Origin: an uncultured Alphaproteobacteria bacterium
Lineage (GTDB): Bacteria; Pseudomonadota; Alphaproteobacteria; Rhodobacterales; Rhodobacteraceae
Length of the DNA stretch: 64,000 bases
Assembly: GCA_902533625.1 (NCBI GenBank)
Contig: CACAMI010000002.1
Span: 62,001 to 126,000, forward strand
Direction of reading: 5' to 3'
Both the position numbers and the translations under genes were made by a program. The notes below the pieces were generated by a model that was not told the DNA's origin, did not search any database, and was given only the letters and a program-made list of their open reading frames with translations. This document shows positions 22,855 through 33,404 of the stretch, piece by piece (position 1 is the stretch's first letter; the number at the start of each line of letters is the position of its first letter).

Positions 22855-22900
22855 TGTTGCTATATTATAATATAAATTTTATTCATAATTTTGGTAAGCT

Positions 22901-23707
22901 TTGAAAATTAAAGATGTATTTTTGGATGGTATCCTTCTCATTGGTTGTGGGAAAATGGGTGGTGCCCTTCTAGATGGTTGGATAGAAAATGGCCTGAAGT
23001 TAGAGAATGCATTTGTTATCGAGCCTAAACCAAATAAGAGACTGCAGAACTTGGAGAAAAGGGGATTAACATTAAATCCTAAATATGCTCTTGAAGTTGG
23101 CACTTGCCTTTTAGCTATAAAACCGCAAAATATGGATTATCTATTAAAATATTTTCCCAAAAAAGTAAGCTTCTCTATTTTAATATCTGTTATAGCTGGA
23201 ACTCCAATATCAAAGCTTAGGGATGTTTTCGGAGGTAGTAAGAGTATCTATCGGGCTATGCCTAATACCCCTTCTCTTGTCTCAGCTGGCATAACAGCAA
23301 TCTATGGGGAAGATGGTTCAAACCTTGAAAAAGTGGATTTATTGATGTCCTCCGTGGGAAATACGGTTAGGTTAAAAAAGGAAGATCATATTGATGTGGC
23401 TACCGCAATCTCAGGATCAGGCCCTGCGTATGCTTTTTTACTCATTGAATCTATGGCATTGATTGGTGTCGAACTGGGCTTGTCTAAGGACATCTCATTA
23501 AATCTGGCAAAGAATACAGTTTTTGGGGCAGGGAAACTATGTATGGCTGTTTCTGATAGCCCTGAAATTCTTAGAGAAAATGTTACAAGCCCAGGAGGTA
23601 CAACTGAGGCAGCTTTAAAAGTATTAATGAATGAAAATTCATTAAAGAACCTAATGGGAGATGCTATTAAGGCTGCTCACCAAAGGAGTTTAGAGCTCAG
23701 AAAATAA
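22901..23707 (+). CDS. proC: Pyrroline-5-carboxylate reductase
   Basis: A 268-residue NAD(P)H enzyme making L-proline. The Rossmann motif GCGKMGGALL lies at residues 15-24, with RAMPNTP near 118 and the C-terminal signature VTSPGGTTEAALKVL near 226. The only upstream start in frame is TTG at 22901, preceded by a weak GGTAAG site; the next candidate, TTG 22922, has no ribosome-binding site. Confidence 0.97.
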   Translation: MKIKDVFLDGILLIGCGKMGGALLDGWIENGLKLENAFVIEPKPNKRLQNLEKRGLTLNPKYALEVGTCLLAIKPQNMDYLLKYFPKKVSFSILISVIAGTPISKLRDVFGGSKSIYRAMPNTPSLVSAGITAIYGEDGSNLEKVDLLMSSVGNTVRLKKEDHIDVATAISGSGPAYAFLLIESMALIGVELGLSKDISLNLAKNTVFGAGKLCMAVSDSPEILRENVTSPGGTTEAALKVLMNENSLKNLMGDAIKAAHQRSLELRK

Positions 23708-23743
23708 TCCGAGCTTTTATTAAGTTTATTGAAAGGAAAGTCG

Positions 23744-24076
23744 TTGATTGGTTTTGAACAATTTTTGGAAATTGATATCAGGGTTGGCAAAATTATTTCA
23801 GTAGAAAAATTTCCAGAAGCAAGAAATCCAGCTTACATTCTTAGAATTGATTTTGGTGAAGACTTGGGTGTTAAGAAAAGTTCAGCACAGATAACAGAAA
23901 ATTATAGCCTGGAAGAGCTAAAGGGAAAGCTAATAATGGCGGTTGTAAATTTTCCTATAAAGCAGATAGGGCCTATACGGTCTGAGGTTTTAGTCCTTGG
24001 GGTTGCTGACAGTGATGGCAATATTGTCCTTGTATCGCCAGAGAGAAATGTACAACTTGGCGTTAGATTGCACTGA
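23744..24076 (+). CDS. CsaA-like tRNA-binding domain protein
   Basis: About 110 residues forming a stand-alone EMAP/Arc1p-type tRNA-binding OB fold. The core is EIDIRVGKIISVEKFPEARNPAY, with SSAQITENY and VVNFPIKQIGPIRSEVLVLG as in CsaA, a proposed export chaperone. The frame opens at TTG 23729, but TTG 23744 has a GAAAGGAAAG ribosome-binding site a few bases upstream, so I place the start there. It lies between proC and the dehydrogenase gene on the same strand. Confidence 0.9.
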   Translation: MIGFEQFLEIDIRVGKIISVEKFPEARNPAYILRIDFGEDLGVKKSSAQITENYSLEELKGKLIMAVVNFPIKQIGPIRSEVLVLGVADSDGNIVLVSPERNVQLGVRLH

Positions 24077-24092
24077 GATTGGAGACAAATTA

Positions 24093-25061
24093 ATGTCTAA
24101 TGCTATACCTAAAATATTGGTTACTAGAAAGATGCCGGACGTGGTTAATAAAAAATTAATGGCTAATTTTACTGTTTCTCTAAATAAATCTGATAAGTTG
24201 TTTACGGAAGTGGAACTTCAAAGGGCATTAAAAGAAGCAGATGGAATTTTATGTTCAGTGACAGAGAGGTTTACTAAAAAAATTCTTAATATAACTGATA
24301 GAAAAACCAAAATTATTGCTAGCTTTGGAGTAGGTGTAGATCACATTGACTTAAAATTTGCAAAGTCGAAGAGTATTGTAGTAACTAATACGCCAGGTGT
24401 GCTGACTGACGCAACAGCTGATTTGGCTATATATTTAATTCTTGCTGCAACAAGGAAAGCATATTTATCAGAAAAGAAACTGAGAGATGGTGAATGGACT
24501 GGTTTTTCAGCGGTAGAGGATTTAGGTGTTTCTTTAAAAGGTAAGACTTTAGGAATAATAGGAATGGGAAGAATCGGAAAAGCAACTGCTAGACGAGCTA
24601 ATATGGCATTAGGAATGAAGGTTGTGTATTTTAACCGGTCATACATAGGTAGTATAGATTTTCCTGCTAGACCTGCGCAAAGTATTGGGCACGTTATGAG
24701 GGAATCTGATATTGTCTCTATTCATTTGCCGGGTGATAAAGGTAATCACGGCTTAATCAATGAGGAGCAAATTAGTCTGATGAAGGACAATTCATTTTTT
24801 ATTAATACCTCAAGAGGAGAAGTAGTGGATCAGAAAGCATTGATTGAGGCTCTTAGAACGCGAAAGATAGCTGGTGGTGGGTTAGATGTTTTTGAAAATG
24901 AACCTAATATACCTCAATCATTAATAGACTTGGATAATGTGACACTGCTTCCTCATATCGGTTCCGCAACGAAAGAAGTTAGAGATGAAATGGGTTTGTT
25001 GGCGGTAGAAAATCTAATTTCCTATTTTGGGGAGAAAGATTGCCCAAGCCGAGTAGTTTAA
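24093..25061 (+). CDS. D-2-hydroxyacid dehydrogenase (glyoxylate reductase-like)
   Basis: About 322 residues. The NAD-binding GIIGMGRIGKATARRA segment near 152, the NTSRGEVVD block with the catalytic Arg near 237, GGLDVFENEP near 262 and LLPHIGSAT with the catalytic His near 286 define the family. Closest types are D-glycerate dehydrogenase and glyoxylate/hydroxypyruvate reductase; the exact substrate is uncertain. The frame is open back to 23997 within the csaA-like gene, but ATG 24093 has a GGAG site seven to eight bases upstream and gives the expected N-terminus. Confidence 0.92.
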   Translation: MSNAIPKILVTRKMPDVVNKKLMANFTVSLNKSDKLFTEVELQRALKEADGILCSVTERFTKKILNITDRKTKIIASFGVGVDHIDLKFAKSKSIVVTNTPGVLTDATADLAIYLILAATRKAYLSEKKLRDGEWTGFSAVEDLGVSLKGKTLGIIGMGRIGKATARRANMALGMKVVYFNRSYIGSIDFPARPAQSIGHVMRESDIVSIHLPGDKGNHGLINEEQISLMKDNSFFINTSRGEVVDQKALIEALRTRKIAGGGLDVFENEPNIPQSLIDLDNVTLLPHIGSATKEVRDEMGLLAVENLISYFGEKDCPSRVV

Positions 25062-25069
25062 TATTAAAC
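25056..25069. other. Perfect 14-bp palindrome at a convergent gene end
   Basis: GTTTAATATTAAAC reads the same on both strands and overlaps the stop codon of the dehydrogenase gene. There is no loop or T run, so it is not a standard terminator; it may be chance in AT-rich DNA. Confidence 0.25.
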
Positions 25070-25095
25070 GCACCAATATAGGGGGTTCCTAATAT

Positions 25096-25680
25096 TTACT
25101 TCTTAGCTTTTTCAAATTCTTTTAACCAATGTTTTCTGCATAATGAAGTGTAACTCTCGTTACCACCGATCTGAACTTGATCACCGTCTACTACTGTTTT
25201 CCCATTTAACTGTCTTATGACCATTGTCGCTTTTTTTCCACAATGGCAGATCGTTTTTACTTCCTTTAATTCATCTGCAATTGAAAGGAGACACTTGGAA
25301 CCTGGGAAAAGATTCCCTTGAAAATCTACTCTAAGACCAAAACACAAAACGGGGATCTTTAGATCATCAACCACCTTGGCAAGTTCCCATACTTGTTGCT
25401 CTGTAAGAAATTGAGCCTCATCCACAAATACGCATGAAATGCTTTTTTTTGAATTAACCTCCTTAACTTTATTCAGTAGATCAACTGATTGTGAAAATGT
25501 TTGTGCAGATTTTTTCAAACCAATACGGCTCTTTATAGTCCCAATGCCTGACCTGGTATCAGCGCTAGCTGTTAAGAGAAAGGGGTTCATGCCTCGTTCC
25601 GAATAGTTATGAGCTGCTTGAAGCAAAACAGTAGTTTTTCCTGCGTTCATAGTTGAATAGTTGAAGTATAGTTTAGCCAT
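25096..25680 (-). CDS. tdk: Thymidine kinase (type II)
   Basis: A 194-residue salvage enzyme phosphorylating thymidine. The Walker A-like STMNAGKT is at residues 9-16, the FVDEAQFL motif near 84-91, and zinc-site cysteines occur in CHCGKKATM and CRKHW at the C-terminus. QIGGNESY is the substrate-binding loop. It lies 32 bp downstream of carB on the same strand and converges with the dehydrogenase gene. All key residues are present. Confidence 0.97.
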   Translation of the reverse strand: MAKLYFNYSTMNAGKTTVLLQAAHNYSERGMNPFLLTASADTRSGIGTIKSRIGLKKSAQTFSQSVDLLNKVKEVNSKKSISCVFVDEAQFLTEQQVWELAKVVDDLKIPVLCFGLRVDFQGNLFPGSKCLLSIADELKEVKTICHCGKKATMVIRQLNGKTVVDGDQVQIGGNESYTSLCRKHWLKEFEKAKK

Positions 25681-25712
25681 TAGCGGGAATTTTCTCTTGA
25701 TTTAAATTAGGA

Positions 25713-28700
25713 TCATTGAACTGAAAAAGTTTGAATAGGTGCTATTTCGCTAGATCTTAACTGGTCTTGTTTCATTGCTTGGACTGCGGCACTAATACCA
25801 GCTAATGTGGTATAATAGGGAATTTTAAGATTCAAAGCTTTTGCTCTAATTTCTTTACTGTCGCTTATTGCCTTTATTCCTTCAGTTGTATTGAAAACCA
25901 GGTTGACCATCCCATTATTAATTGCGTCAATAATGTTTGGTTTGTCTTCATATACTTTGCAAGCAAGTTCAGATTTAATCATATTTTTTCCCAAAAATTC
26001 TCTTGTTCCTTTCGTTGCTAGAATTGTAAAACCCAGATCAATTATTGTTTTTGCTATTTCTATTGCTTCACTATTCTTATCTCTATTTTTTATTGAAAAG
26101 AAAATGGCACCTTGCTTTGGAAAAATTATACTGGCGGCAACTTGAGATTTCAAGAATGCTTCTTCAAAAGTGGTGGCGATCCCCATTACTTCACCTGTTG
26201 ATTTCATTTCAGGCCCCAAAATGGTGTCTGTACCTGGGAATCGATCAAAGGGTAAGACTGCCTCTTTAACGCAGAAATGTTTAGACTCAGTGTCAGGAAT
26301 ATTTATGTTTCTTAATTTCTCTCCCGCCATTACTCTTGATGCCAGAGCAACTAACGGGTATCCAATTGCTTTTGATACAAAGGGAACAGTTCTTGAGGCT
26401 CTAGGATTTACTTCCAAAACAAATAAATTTCTGCCTTGAAGAGCAAATTGAATATTTATTAGGCCTCTGACGTTAAGGGCTAATGCGAGCTCCTTTGTTT
26501 GACGCTTTATTTCACTGATTATTTCAGTATCTAGGGAATGAGGGGGAATGCAGCATGCACTATCGCCTGAATGAACTCCAGCTTCTTCAATATGCTCCAT
26601 AATACCTGCAACCCACACATCTCTCTCATCACAAATTGCGTCAACATCTAATTCAATGGCATTCTGTAAGAAAGAATCTAATAATACAGGGTTATCCCCT
26701 GAAACCTCTACGGCTTTTCCTATATAATTCTTAAGTTGATCAATGCTAAATATTATTTCCATTGCCCTCCCACCTAAAACATAGGAGGGCCGAATAACTA
26801 AAGGAAAACCTACTTCCTTAGCCGCAGTTAGGGCCTCACTGTTATTCTTGGCTATATTATTTTTAGGCTGTTTTAGGTTTAATGTAGTTAGCAAATTCTT
26901 AAATAAGTGGCGATCTTCTGCTCTATCAATTTCTGCAGTACTTGTACCAAGAATTGGAATTCCAGCACCTTCTAAAGTGGCTGCTATTTTTAGTGGTGTT
27001 TGGCCTCCTAGTTGAACAATTACACCCTTTATAATACCTTCTTTTGCTTCTGCCTCTATTATGTTAATTACAGACTCCACAGTTACGGGCTCAAAATACA
27101 GCCTATCCGAGGTATCAAAGTCAGTAGAAACGGTTTCGGGATTACAATTTATCATTACTGTTTCATATCCTATTTTTGATAAAGAAAAACATGCGTGACA
27201 ACAGCAGTAATCAAATTCAATTCCCTGGCCAATTCTATTTGGACCTCCTCCCAAAATAACTATTTTCTCCTTTTCTGAGCTTGCAATTTCATTTTCTATG
27301 TTGTTTGACAGATTAATTTTATATGTGGAGTACATATAGGGAGTGCTCGATTCAAATTCTGCTGCACAAGTATCCACTCTCTTAAATAATGGTATTACAG
27401 AAAATTTCTTCCGAAGATTAAAGATATGTTCTTCTGTGGTTTTAGTTAGGTTAGCTAATCTTTTGTCCGTAAAACCTTTTGCCTTTATGTCTTGTATTAA
27501 CTGCGGATCGTCCGGAATTCCTTTGTCAATTATCTCTTTTTCCATTTTGATGATGGAAAAAATTTGCTCTAAAAACCACTTATCATATCCAGTTATTTCC
27601 TCTATTTCTGAAATTTCGATTCCCTGCCTTATAGCTTCACCTATTTTCAATAAACGTTCGGGTGTCTGAAGTCCCAAAGTTTCTTTAATCTCACCTCTAG
27701 ACTTATTCTTAAAATCATAATTTTCTATGCCAGAAAGACCGATTTCTAAGGCACTAATAGCTTTTTGGAGGCTTTCACAGAATGAGGAACCAATTGCCAT
27801 TACTTCTCCAACTGATTTCATAGAAGTGGTAAGTTCATCAGAAGAACCAGGGAATTTTTCAAAAGTGAATCTTGGAATTTTGGTTACTACATAATCTAAG
27901 GTAGGTTCAAAACTTGCTGGGGTAACTTTTGTGATATCATTAGTTAATTCATCTAAAGTGAACCCAATAGCTAATTTTGTGGCTATCTTTGCAATTGGAA
28001 AGCCGGTTGCTTTAGAGGCGAGAGCTGACGATCTTGACACTCTTGGATTCATTTCAATAATTACCATTCTTCCATTCTTAGGATTGATGGCCCACTGAAC
28101 ATTAGATCCTCCTGTCTCTACTCCAATTTCTCTAAGAACTTTCATTGATAAGTTTCGCATCACTTGGTATTCACGATCAGTTAAGGTCAATGCAGGTGCA
28201 ACGGTTATACTATCTCCAGTATGGACTCCCATTGGATCAACATTTTCTATCGAACAGACTATTATTGTATTATCTGCCCTGTCTCTGACTACCTCCATTT
28301 CAAATTCTTTCCAGCCCACTAAACTTTCATCAATTAAAATTTGTGATACTGGAGAGGCCAACAAACCATGCAAACACATTTCGTCGATCTTTTCTTTGGA
28401 ATTCACTATTCCACCACCGGTTCCTCCCATAGTAAATGCAGGACGTATAATCACTGGAAGGCCTATTTCTTCTATAGCCTCTTTGGCTTCAGAAAGATTA
28501 TTGGCTATTAATGATCTGGGTGATTCTATGCCAATTTTAGTCATTGAATCTCGGAATAATTTTCTATCTTCTGCTTTTTCTATTGATTCTTTAGTGGCTC
28601 CAATCAATTCTACGTCATATTTAGTTAGTAGGCCGGCTTCATCAAGCTCTAATGCAACATTCAAGGCAGTTTGACCTCCCATTGTAGGGAGAATGGCGTC

Positions 28701-28949
28701 GGGTTTTTCTTTAATTATGATTTTTTCTACAGTCTTAATGTTTACTGGTTCAATATAAGTAGCGTCAGCAAGGTTTGGATCCGTCATGATTGTAGCAGGG
28801 TTAGAGTTAATTAATATGACCCTGAAACCCTCTTCCTTAAGTGCTTTACAAGCTTGGGTGCCAGAATAGTCAAATTCGCAGGCCTGACCAATTACAATTG
28901 GTCCAGCGCCAATAATTAAAATACTTGAAAGGTCTTCCCTTTTTGGCAT
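25713..28949 (-). CDS. carB: Carbamoyl-phosphate synthase large subunit
   Basis: A 1078-residue enzyme making carbamoyl phosphate for pyrimidines and arginine, using ammonia passed from CarA. Two homologous ATP-grasp halves are visible: one opens with [20 protein letters not shown], the other with [19 protein letters not shown], each followed by metal-binding blocks such as [18 protein letters not shown] and [18 protein letters not shown]. The C-terminal MGS-like regulatory domain (about 940-1070) includes ATKGTREFL. carA is not in the window. Confidence 0.99.
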   Translation of the reverse strand: MPKREDLSSILIIGAGPIVIGQACEFDYSGTQACKALKEEGFRVILINSNPATIMTDPNLADATYIEPVNIKTVEKIIIKEKPDAILPTMGGQTALNVALELDEAGLLTKYDVELIGATKESIEKAEDRKLFRDSMTKIGIESPRSLIANNLSEAKEAIEEIGLPVIIRPAFTMGGTGGGIVNSKEKIDEMCLHGLLASPVSQILIDESLVGWKEFEMEVVRDRADNTIIVCSIENVDPMGVHTGDSITVAPALTLTDREYQVMRNLSMKVLREIGVETGGSNVQWAINPKNGRMVIIEMNPRVSRSSALASKATGFPIAKIATKLAIGFTLDELTNDITKVTPASFEPTLDYVVTKIPRFTFEKFPGSSDELTTSMKSVGEVMAIGSSFCESLQKAISALEIGLSGIENYDFKNKSRGEIKETLGLQTPERLLKIGEAIRQGIEISEIEEITGYDKWFLEQIFSIIKMEKEIIDKGIPDDPQLIQDIKAKGFTDKRLANLTKTTEEHIFNLRKKFSVIPLFKRVDTCAAEFESSTPYMYSTYKINLSNNIENEIASSEKEKIVILGGGPNRIGQGIEFDYCCCHACFSLSKIGYETVMINCNPETVSTDFDTSDRLYFEPVTVESVINIIEAEAKEGIIKGVIVQLGGQTPLKIAATLEGAGIPILGTSTAEIDRAEDRHLFKNLLTTLNLKQPKNNIAKNNSEALTAAKEVGFPLVIRPSYVLGGRAMEIIFSIDQLKNYIGKAVEVSGDNPVLLDSFLQNAIELDVDAICDERDVWVAGIMEHIEEAGVHSGDSACCIPPHSLDTEIISEIKRQTKELALALNVRGLINIQFALQGRNLFVLEVNPRASRTVPFVSKAIGYPLVALASRVMAGEKLRNINIPDTESKHFCVKEAVLPFDRFPGTDTILGPEMKSTGEVMGIATTFEEAFLKSQVAASIIFPKQGAIFFSIKNRDKNSEAIEIAKTIIDLGFTILATKGTREFLGKNMIKSELACKVYEDKPNIIDAINNGMVNLVFNTTEGIKAISDSKEIRAKALNLKIPYYTTLAGISAAVQAMKQDQLRSSEIAPIQTFSVQ

Positions 28950-28989
28950 TCAATGTTTCCTAAAAACTATTATTGAGTTGTATATTCAT

Positions 28990-29029
28990 AGTAGGCTTAA
29001 TCTCAATAGATAATATCTAGTATGCTTAA
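28990..29029. promoter_or_regulatory. Repeat-palindrome arrangement between carB and aspS
   Basis: Two near-identical 11-mers, AGTAGGCTTAA (28990-29000) and AGTATGCTTAA (29019-29029), flank the perfect palindrome TAGATA-A-TATCTA (29007-29019). They lie within the 204-bp spacer of the divergent carB and aspS genes, closer to carB. The layout resembles an operator, but no known consensus is matched. Confidence 0.35.
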
Positions 29030-29153
29030 GTTATTTAGCAATCAAAAAATTATTTTGCTTTTTAATGTTTACTATCAGACGATCTTTTATATAAATAGCC
29101 TTATAATATAATGAAAAATATTTTTTTAGGATTTTATATTTTAAAAGGTAGAA

Positions 29154-30935
29154 ATGATGCACCTTTTTCGAAGCCATAATTGTAATGAATTGAGCCTTAA
29201 TGAGGTTGGGCAGGAAGTAAGGCTTTCTGGTTGGGTTCATCGGTTGAGGGATCATGGTGGGGTTTTATTTATAGACTTAAGAGATCATTACGGGATGACC
29301 CAAGTTGTAGCTGACCCTGAGAGTGAAGCTTTTAAGAAGTTAGAAAAAGTAAGAGCGGAATGGGTAATTAAAGTAGACGGTGTAGTAAAGAAAAGAGGTG
29401 AAGATTTAATAAATAAGGCCCTTGCAACTGGAGATATAGAAGTTTATTCCCATAATTTGGAAGTTTTATCTGAAGCTGAAGAGTTGCCGTTACCGGTGTT
29501 TGGCGATGTTGAGTATCCTGAAGAAACTCGTCTTAAATATAGGTTTTTAGATTTAAGGAGAGAAAAACTTCATCAGAATATTATATTAAGATCTAAGGTC
29601 ATTTCGTCCTTAAGGCATCTTATGACCGAGAAAGGCTTTAATGAATTTCAGACGCCTATCCTTACTGCTTCTAGCCCTGAAGGTGCAAGAGATTTTTTGG
29701 TGCCGTCTAGGCTAAACCCAGGAAAATTTTATGCTTTGCCTCAGGCGCCACAGCAATTCAAACAACTAATCATGGTGGCGGGCTTTGATCGATATTTCCA
29801 GATTGCACCATGTTTTCGAGATGAAGACCCTAGAGCTGATCGCTCGCCAGGAGAGTTTTATCAATTAGATGTCGAAATGAGTTTCTCAACACAAGAAGAT
29901 GTTTTTAATATAATCGAGCCAGTCATAAGGGATTTATTTAAAGAGTTTTCAAATGGGGCGTCAGTAACCGAGGTTTTCCCACGTATAAAATATAAAGACG
30001 CTCTCCTATGGTATGGCTCTGACAAACCAGATTTGAGAAATCCATTAAAAATGCAAGTAGTATCAGATATATTTGAAGATTCAGGATTTGCTTTGTTTGC
30101 GAATGTATTAAAAGAATCTGGGAATCAGATAAGAGCCATTCCCGCACCTAAAGGAGGAAGTAGGGCTTTTTGTGATCGGATGAATGCTTTTGCTCAAAAA
30201 GAAGGCCTGCCTGGAATGGGTTATATTTTTTGGAGAAAAGAGGAAGGAAAAGTACAAGGTGTGGGCCCTGTAGCAAAAAATATTGGTGAAGAGAAAACAG
30301 AAGAAATAAGAAAAAGGTTACAATTAGAAGAAGGTGATGCCTGTTTCTTTTTAGGGGGAAAAGCAAGAATATTTGAGCCAGTTGCTGCAAAAGCTCGAAA
30401 TGAAATTGCAACGGCATTAGATTTATCAATTACTAACAGTTTTGAATTTTGTTGGATTGTCGACTTTCCTTTATTTGAAGAAGATGAAGAAACAGGTGGT
30501 CTCCAGTTTAGCCATAATCCTTTTTCGATGCCACAAGGAGGCATTGATTCTCTTAATAAAGACGATCCTTTGGAGGTTCTGGGCTTTCAATATGATATAG
30601 TTTGTAATGGCGTAGAATTAAGTTCAGGAGCTGTGAGAAATCATATCCCCGAAATAATGTACAAAGCTTTCGAAATAGTGGGAAAGAGTAAAGAGTTTGT
30701 AGATGAAAACTTTGGTGGGATGATAAACGCATTTAAATTTGGAGCACCTCCTCATGCTGGTATTGCTCCAGGTATTGATAGGATAGTAATGTTGTTAGCT
30801 AATGCTCAAAACATTAGGGAGGTAATTCTTTTTCCTATGAATCAGGGTGCTGAAGATTTAATGATGGAAGCGCCTTCTACTGTTTCAAACGAACAACTAC
30901 GGGAGCTGGGATTGCGAATAATTCCTAATGAGTAA
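29154..30935 (+). CDS. aspS: Aspartate--tRNA ligase, probably non-discriminating (Asp/Asn)
   Basis: A 593-residue bacterial-type class II synthetase: an N-terminal OB anticodon-binding domain (about 1-110), the catalytic core with [19 protein letters not shown] (motif 2) near 225, the GAD insertion, and motif 3 [13 protein letters not shown] near 537. The OB domain reads RDHGGV, with His34 where discriminating E. coli AspRS has Leu30. This feature is linked with enzymes that also charge tRNA-Asn for GatCAB amidation. Two adjacent ATG codons (29154, 29157) follow an AAAGG site; either may be used. Confidence 0.98.
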   Translation: MMHLFRSHNCNELSLNEVGQEVRLSGWVHRLRDHGGVLFIDLRDHYGMTQVVADPESEAFKKLEKVRAEWVIKVDGVVKKRGEDLINKALATGDIEVYSHNLEVLSEAEELPLPVFGDVEYPEETRLKYRFLDLRREKLHQNIILRSKVISSLRHLMTEKGFNEFQTPILTASSPEGARDFLVPSRLNPGKFYALPQAPQQFKQLIMVAGFDRYFQIAPCFRDEDPRADRSPGEFYQLDVEMSFSTQEDVFNIIEPVIRDLFKEFSNGASVTEVFPRIKYKDALLWYGSDKPDLRNPLKMQVVSDIFEDSGFALFANVLKESGNQIRAIPAPKGGSRAFCDRMNAFAQKEGLPGMGYIFWRKEEGKVQGVGPVAKNIGEEKTEEIRKRLQLEEGDACFFLGGKARIFEPVAAKARNEIATALDLSITNSFEFCWIVDFPLFEEDEETGGLQFSHNPFSMPQGGIDSLNKDDPLEVLGFQYDIVCNGVELSSGAVRNHIPEIMYKAFEIVGKSKEFVDENFGGMINAFKFGAPPHAGIAPGIDRIVMLLANAQNIREVILFPMNQGAEDLMMEAPSTVSNEQLRELGLRIIPNE

Positions 30936-30940
30936 ATATA

Positions 30941-31501
30941 ATGTCAGACGAAGTAATTAAATTTCTTGAAAGTCGAAGATCTGCTTCTGCAGGTTTTTTG
31001 ACTTCTCCTGCTCCAGGTAAGAGTGAACTTAAAAATATCTTAAAAATGGGACTTCGAAGTCCTGATCATGGAAGGCTAGAACCTTGGAGAATAATTGTTT
31101 TGTCTCCAAATACTCTTAAAGAAATTGTATCTCATGTGAATAGTATAGGCTTAAAGAATAAGATGGACCCAGATAAATTAGAGAAATCAAAAAATAGATT
31201 TTTAAAGTCGCCCTTAGTATTAGTAGTAATATCTTCTCTTAAAGAGGGTAAAATACCTGAGTCTGAACAAATTCTTTCCGCTGGCGCAGTTTGTATATCT
31301 ATTCTTAATGCTGCACTTGCTTATGGTTGGGGAGCCAATTGGCTAACAGGGTGGACGGCACATGATGAAGAATTTAAAAAAACTGCGCTGAACTTATCTG
31401 AGAATGAAACAATTGCAGGGTATATTCATATAGGTACAAATACGAAAATTCTTGAAGATAGAGATAGGCCAAATTTAAGCAAGGTAGTTGAATGGTGGTA
31501 G
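30941..31501 (+). CDS. Nitroreductase-family protein (YdjA-like)
   Basis: A 186-residue FMN-binding fold. The N-terminal LESRRSASAG and LKMGLRSPDHGRLEPWRIIV segment carries the Arg/Ser/His contacts typical of the short YdjA branch of nitroreductases, and GWGANWLTGW near 128 matches the FMN pocket. The substrate is unknown. It begins 5 bp after aspS and is almost certainly co-transcribed with it. Confidence 0.9.
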   Translation: MSDEVIKFLESRRSASAGFLTSPAPGKSELKNILKMGLRSPDHGRLEPWRIIVLSPNTLKEIVSHVNSIGLKNKMDPDKLEKSKNRFLKSPLVLVVISSLKEGKIPESEQILSAGAVCISILNAALAYGWGANWLTGWTAHDEEFKKTALNLSENETIAGYIHIGTNTKILEDRDRPNLSKVVEWW

Positions 31502-31511
31502 CTAATTTAGA

Positions 31512-31778
31512 TTAGTCTAGAATGCCAAAAATATCAAAATCAGATATCTGAAAAATTCCTGAAACTATAATTGAAAAAGTTAAAATCCAAATAGCAAGCG
31601 ATATTAATGTTACAAGTTTAATTTTTTTTCGTAGATCACCATTTTCTGGCGCAGAGGCTGGTGTGCCGGGGATGACTTCCCCGGCTTCCTCTTGGGTCGT
31701 AAGGTTAATTGGTAAACAAATAAATAAAATCATAAACCAGATTACGGCATAGAGAACCAATGCTGCAGTTATTGTCAT
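31512..31778 (-). CDS. DUF1467 family membrane protein
   Basis: An 88-residue protein with two transmembrane helices (about 4-24 and 54-76) separated by a polar loop. The first helix ends FMILFICLPINL, followed by a negatively charged TQEEAGEVIPGTPASAPE stretch characteristic of this alphaproteobacterial family. Function unknown. It lies 22 bp downstream of the epimerase gene on the same strand, a typical pairing. Confidence 0.88.
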   Translation of the reverse strand: MTITAALVLYAVIWFMILFICLPINLTTQEEAGEVIPGTPASAPENGDLRKKIKLVTLISLAIWILTFSIIVSGIFQISDFDIFGILD

Positions 31779-31800
31779 TTTGATTCCCTTATTTTGTCAG

Positions 31801-32205
31801 TCATACTTCTTCCAATTCAATTAATGTACCATTGAAATCTTTTGGATGAAGAAATAGAACAGGTTTTCCATGTGCTCCAATCTTGGGCTCCTTGTTTCCA
31901 AGAATTCTAGCGCCTTCTAACTCAAGCTTTTCAGCTGCGTAATATATATCCTCAACTTCGAAGCAAACATGATGAATGCCTCCAGCGGGATTTTTGTCAA
32001 GAAATTTTTCTATGGGACTATTTTCGCCGAAAGGAAAGATAAGTTCTATCTTGGTATTTGGGAGTTCAATAAAAATTACAGTCACTCCGTGCTCAGGTTG
32101 GTCAATTGGTTTTCCTACCTTTACTCCAAGAGTATTTTTGTATTTTTCAGCTGCTTCTAATAGGTTGGGAACCGCAATAGCAATATGATTAAGTTTTCCT
32201 ATCAC
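31801..32205 (-). CDS. mce: Methylmalonyl-CoA epimerase
   Basis: A 134-residue vicinal-oxygen-chelate protein that interconverts methylmalonyl-CoA epimers, part of propionyl-CoA or ethylmalonyl-CoA metabolism. It begins with IGKLNHIAIAVPNL (metal His near residue 7), has GGIHHVCFEVEDI with the second His near 78, and ends with LIELEEV containing the metal Glu. The start is GTG at 32205, preceded by AAGGAG on the minus strand. Mutase genes are not in the window. Confidence 0.93.
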   Translation of the reverse strand: MIGKLNHIAIAVPNLLEAAEKYKNTLGVKVGKPIDQPEHGVTVIFIELPNTKIELIFPFGENSPIEKFLDKNPAGGIHHVCFEVEDIYYAAEKLELEGARILGNKEPKIGAHGKPVLFLHPKDFNGTLIELEEV

Positions 32206-32232
32206 CTTTTTCTCCTTAATTTGGAAAATTTC

Positions 32233-33381
32233 CTATATTTCTTCAGTAAAATATCTTTCCAGTATAGATTTATAAAGGTTTTTTAGATTTACAATCTCAT
32301 CCACCTTAACTTTCTCATTTACTTTATGCATTGTTTTACCCACCAACCCTAGCTCTAAAACCTCAGAAAATTCTTTAATGAATCTGGCATCTGAAGTTCC
32401 TCCAGAGGTAGAAAGAATGGGGTTAATATTTAGTGTATCTTTGATTTCTTTAGTTACCATTTTAACGAAAGGGCTATTTCCATTAATAAAACTTTCCCCA
32501 GACACTTTTACATTCATAGAAATATGGGCCTGATGTTTTTTATTTGTCTTTTCAATATGTTTATTTAGCCACGCTATTATAGTTTCTGACGTATGAAGAT
32601 CATTAAATCTTATATTTAATGTTGCTTCGCATTTTGCAGGAATGACATTGTTAGAAACATTATCGACATCAATCGTTGTAAAAGATAAGGTTGATGGCTC
32701 AAAATGTTCTGAACCTTGATCAAGTGTCTCGTTTAATATGGAGGTTATCAAAGTGTTTATAGAGTTAATCGGATTAGAGGCAAGATGAGGATAAGCGGTA
32801 TGGCCTTGGGTTCCAGAACTGGAAAAGAATGCAGTTAATGACCCACGTCTTCCTATCTTAACCATGTCTCCAAGCGTCTCTTTACTAGTAGGTTCTCCAA
32901 CTATAAAATGTGGTACCCTTTCATCTTGTTCCAACATCCATTGTAAAATGGCTTTGGTTCCATTTATAGCCTCACCTTCCTCGTCCCCAGTGATTGCTAT
33001 TACTATGGATCCGTTGGGCTTATTACTGTCTGCAAATTCAACTGCAGCTGCAGTGAAGGCTGCTACTGCAGATTTCATATCTACTGCTCCTCTTCCAATA
33101 ATCTCTCCGTCTTTTACAATTCCAGAGAATGGATCAACTTCCCATAGTGTCGTATCCCCTGGAGGAACAACGTCGACATGACCATTAAATCCAATAGTTT
33201 TTTCTGGGTTCTTAGGTCCCCACCGCGCAAATAAATTTTTTACATTTCCTGAATGAATTTCTTGGCATGAAAAATTGGAGGCAGAAAGAATATTAGTAAG
33301 AAACTTAATTGCTCCGTCATCTTCTGGAGTAATTGTTTTTTTCTTTATCAGTTCTGAAGTTATTTTTACTGCAGCATCCAA
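32233..33381 (-). CDS. dapE: Succinyl-diaminopimelate desuccinylase
   Basis: A 382-residue zinc aminoacylase releasing LL-diaminopimelate from its N-succinyl form. Motifs in order: GHVDVVPPGD near 66-75, GRGAVDMKSA near 95-104, the catalytic pair in GDEEGEAINGT near 131-141, and GGTSDARFI near 345. It follows dapD by 23 bp on the same strand, giving two steps of the succinylase branch of lysine synthesis. Confidence 0.98.
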   Translation of the reverse strand: MDAAVKITSELIKKKTITPEDDGAIKFLTNILSASNFSCQEIHSGNVKNLFARWGPKNPEKTIGFNGHVDVVPPGDTTLWEVDPFSGIVKDGEIIGRGAVDMKSAVAAFTAAAVEFADSNKPNGSIVIAITGDEEGEAINGTKAILQWMLEQDERVPHFIVGEPTSKETLGDMVKIGRRGSLTAFFSSSGTQGHTAYPHLASNPINSINTLITSILNETLDQGSEHFEPSTLSFTTIDVDNVSNNVIPAKCEATLNIRFNDLHTSETIIAWLNKHIEKTNKKHQAHISMNVKVSGESFINGNSPFVKMVTKEIKDTLNINPILSTSGGTSDARFIKEFSEVLELGLVGKTMHKVNEKVKVDEIVNLKNLYKSILERYFTEEI

Positions 33382-33404
33382 TTTTTAATCAACCTTAATC
33401 TATA

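Noticed and set aside
29031-29255. 74-codon open frame on the minus strand overlapping the aspS start
   Set aside because: It covers the aspS 5' region, is of low complexity (Lys/Ile/Tyr) and lacks a ribosome-binding site.
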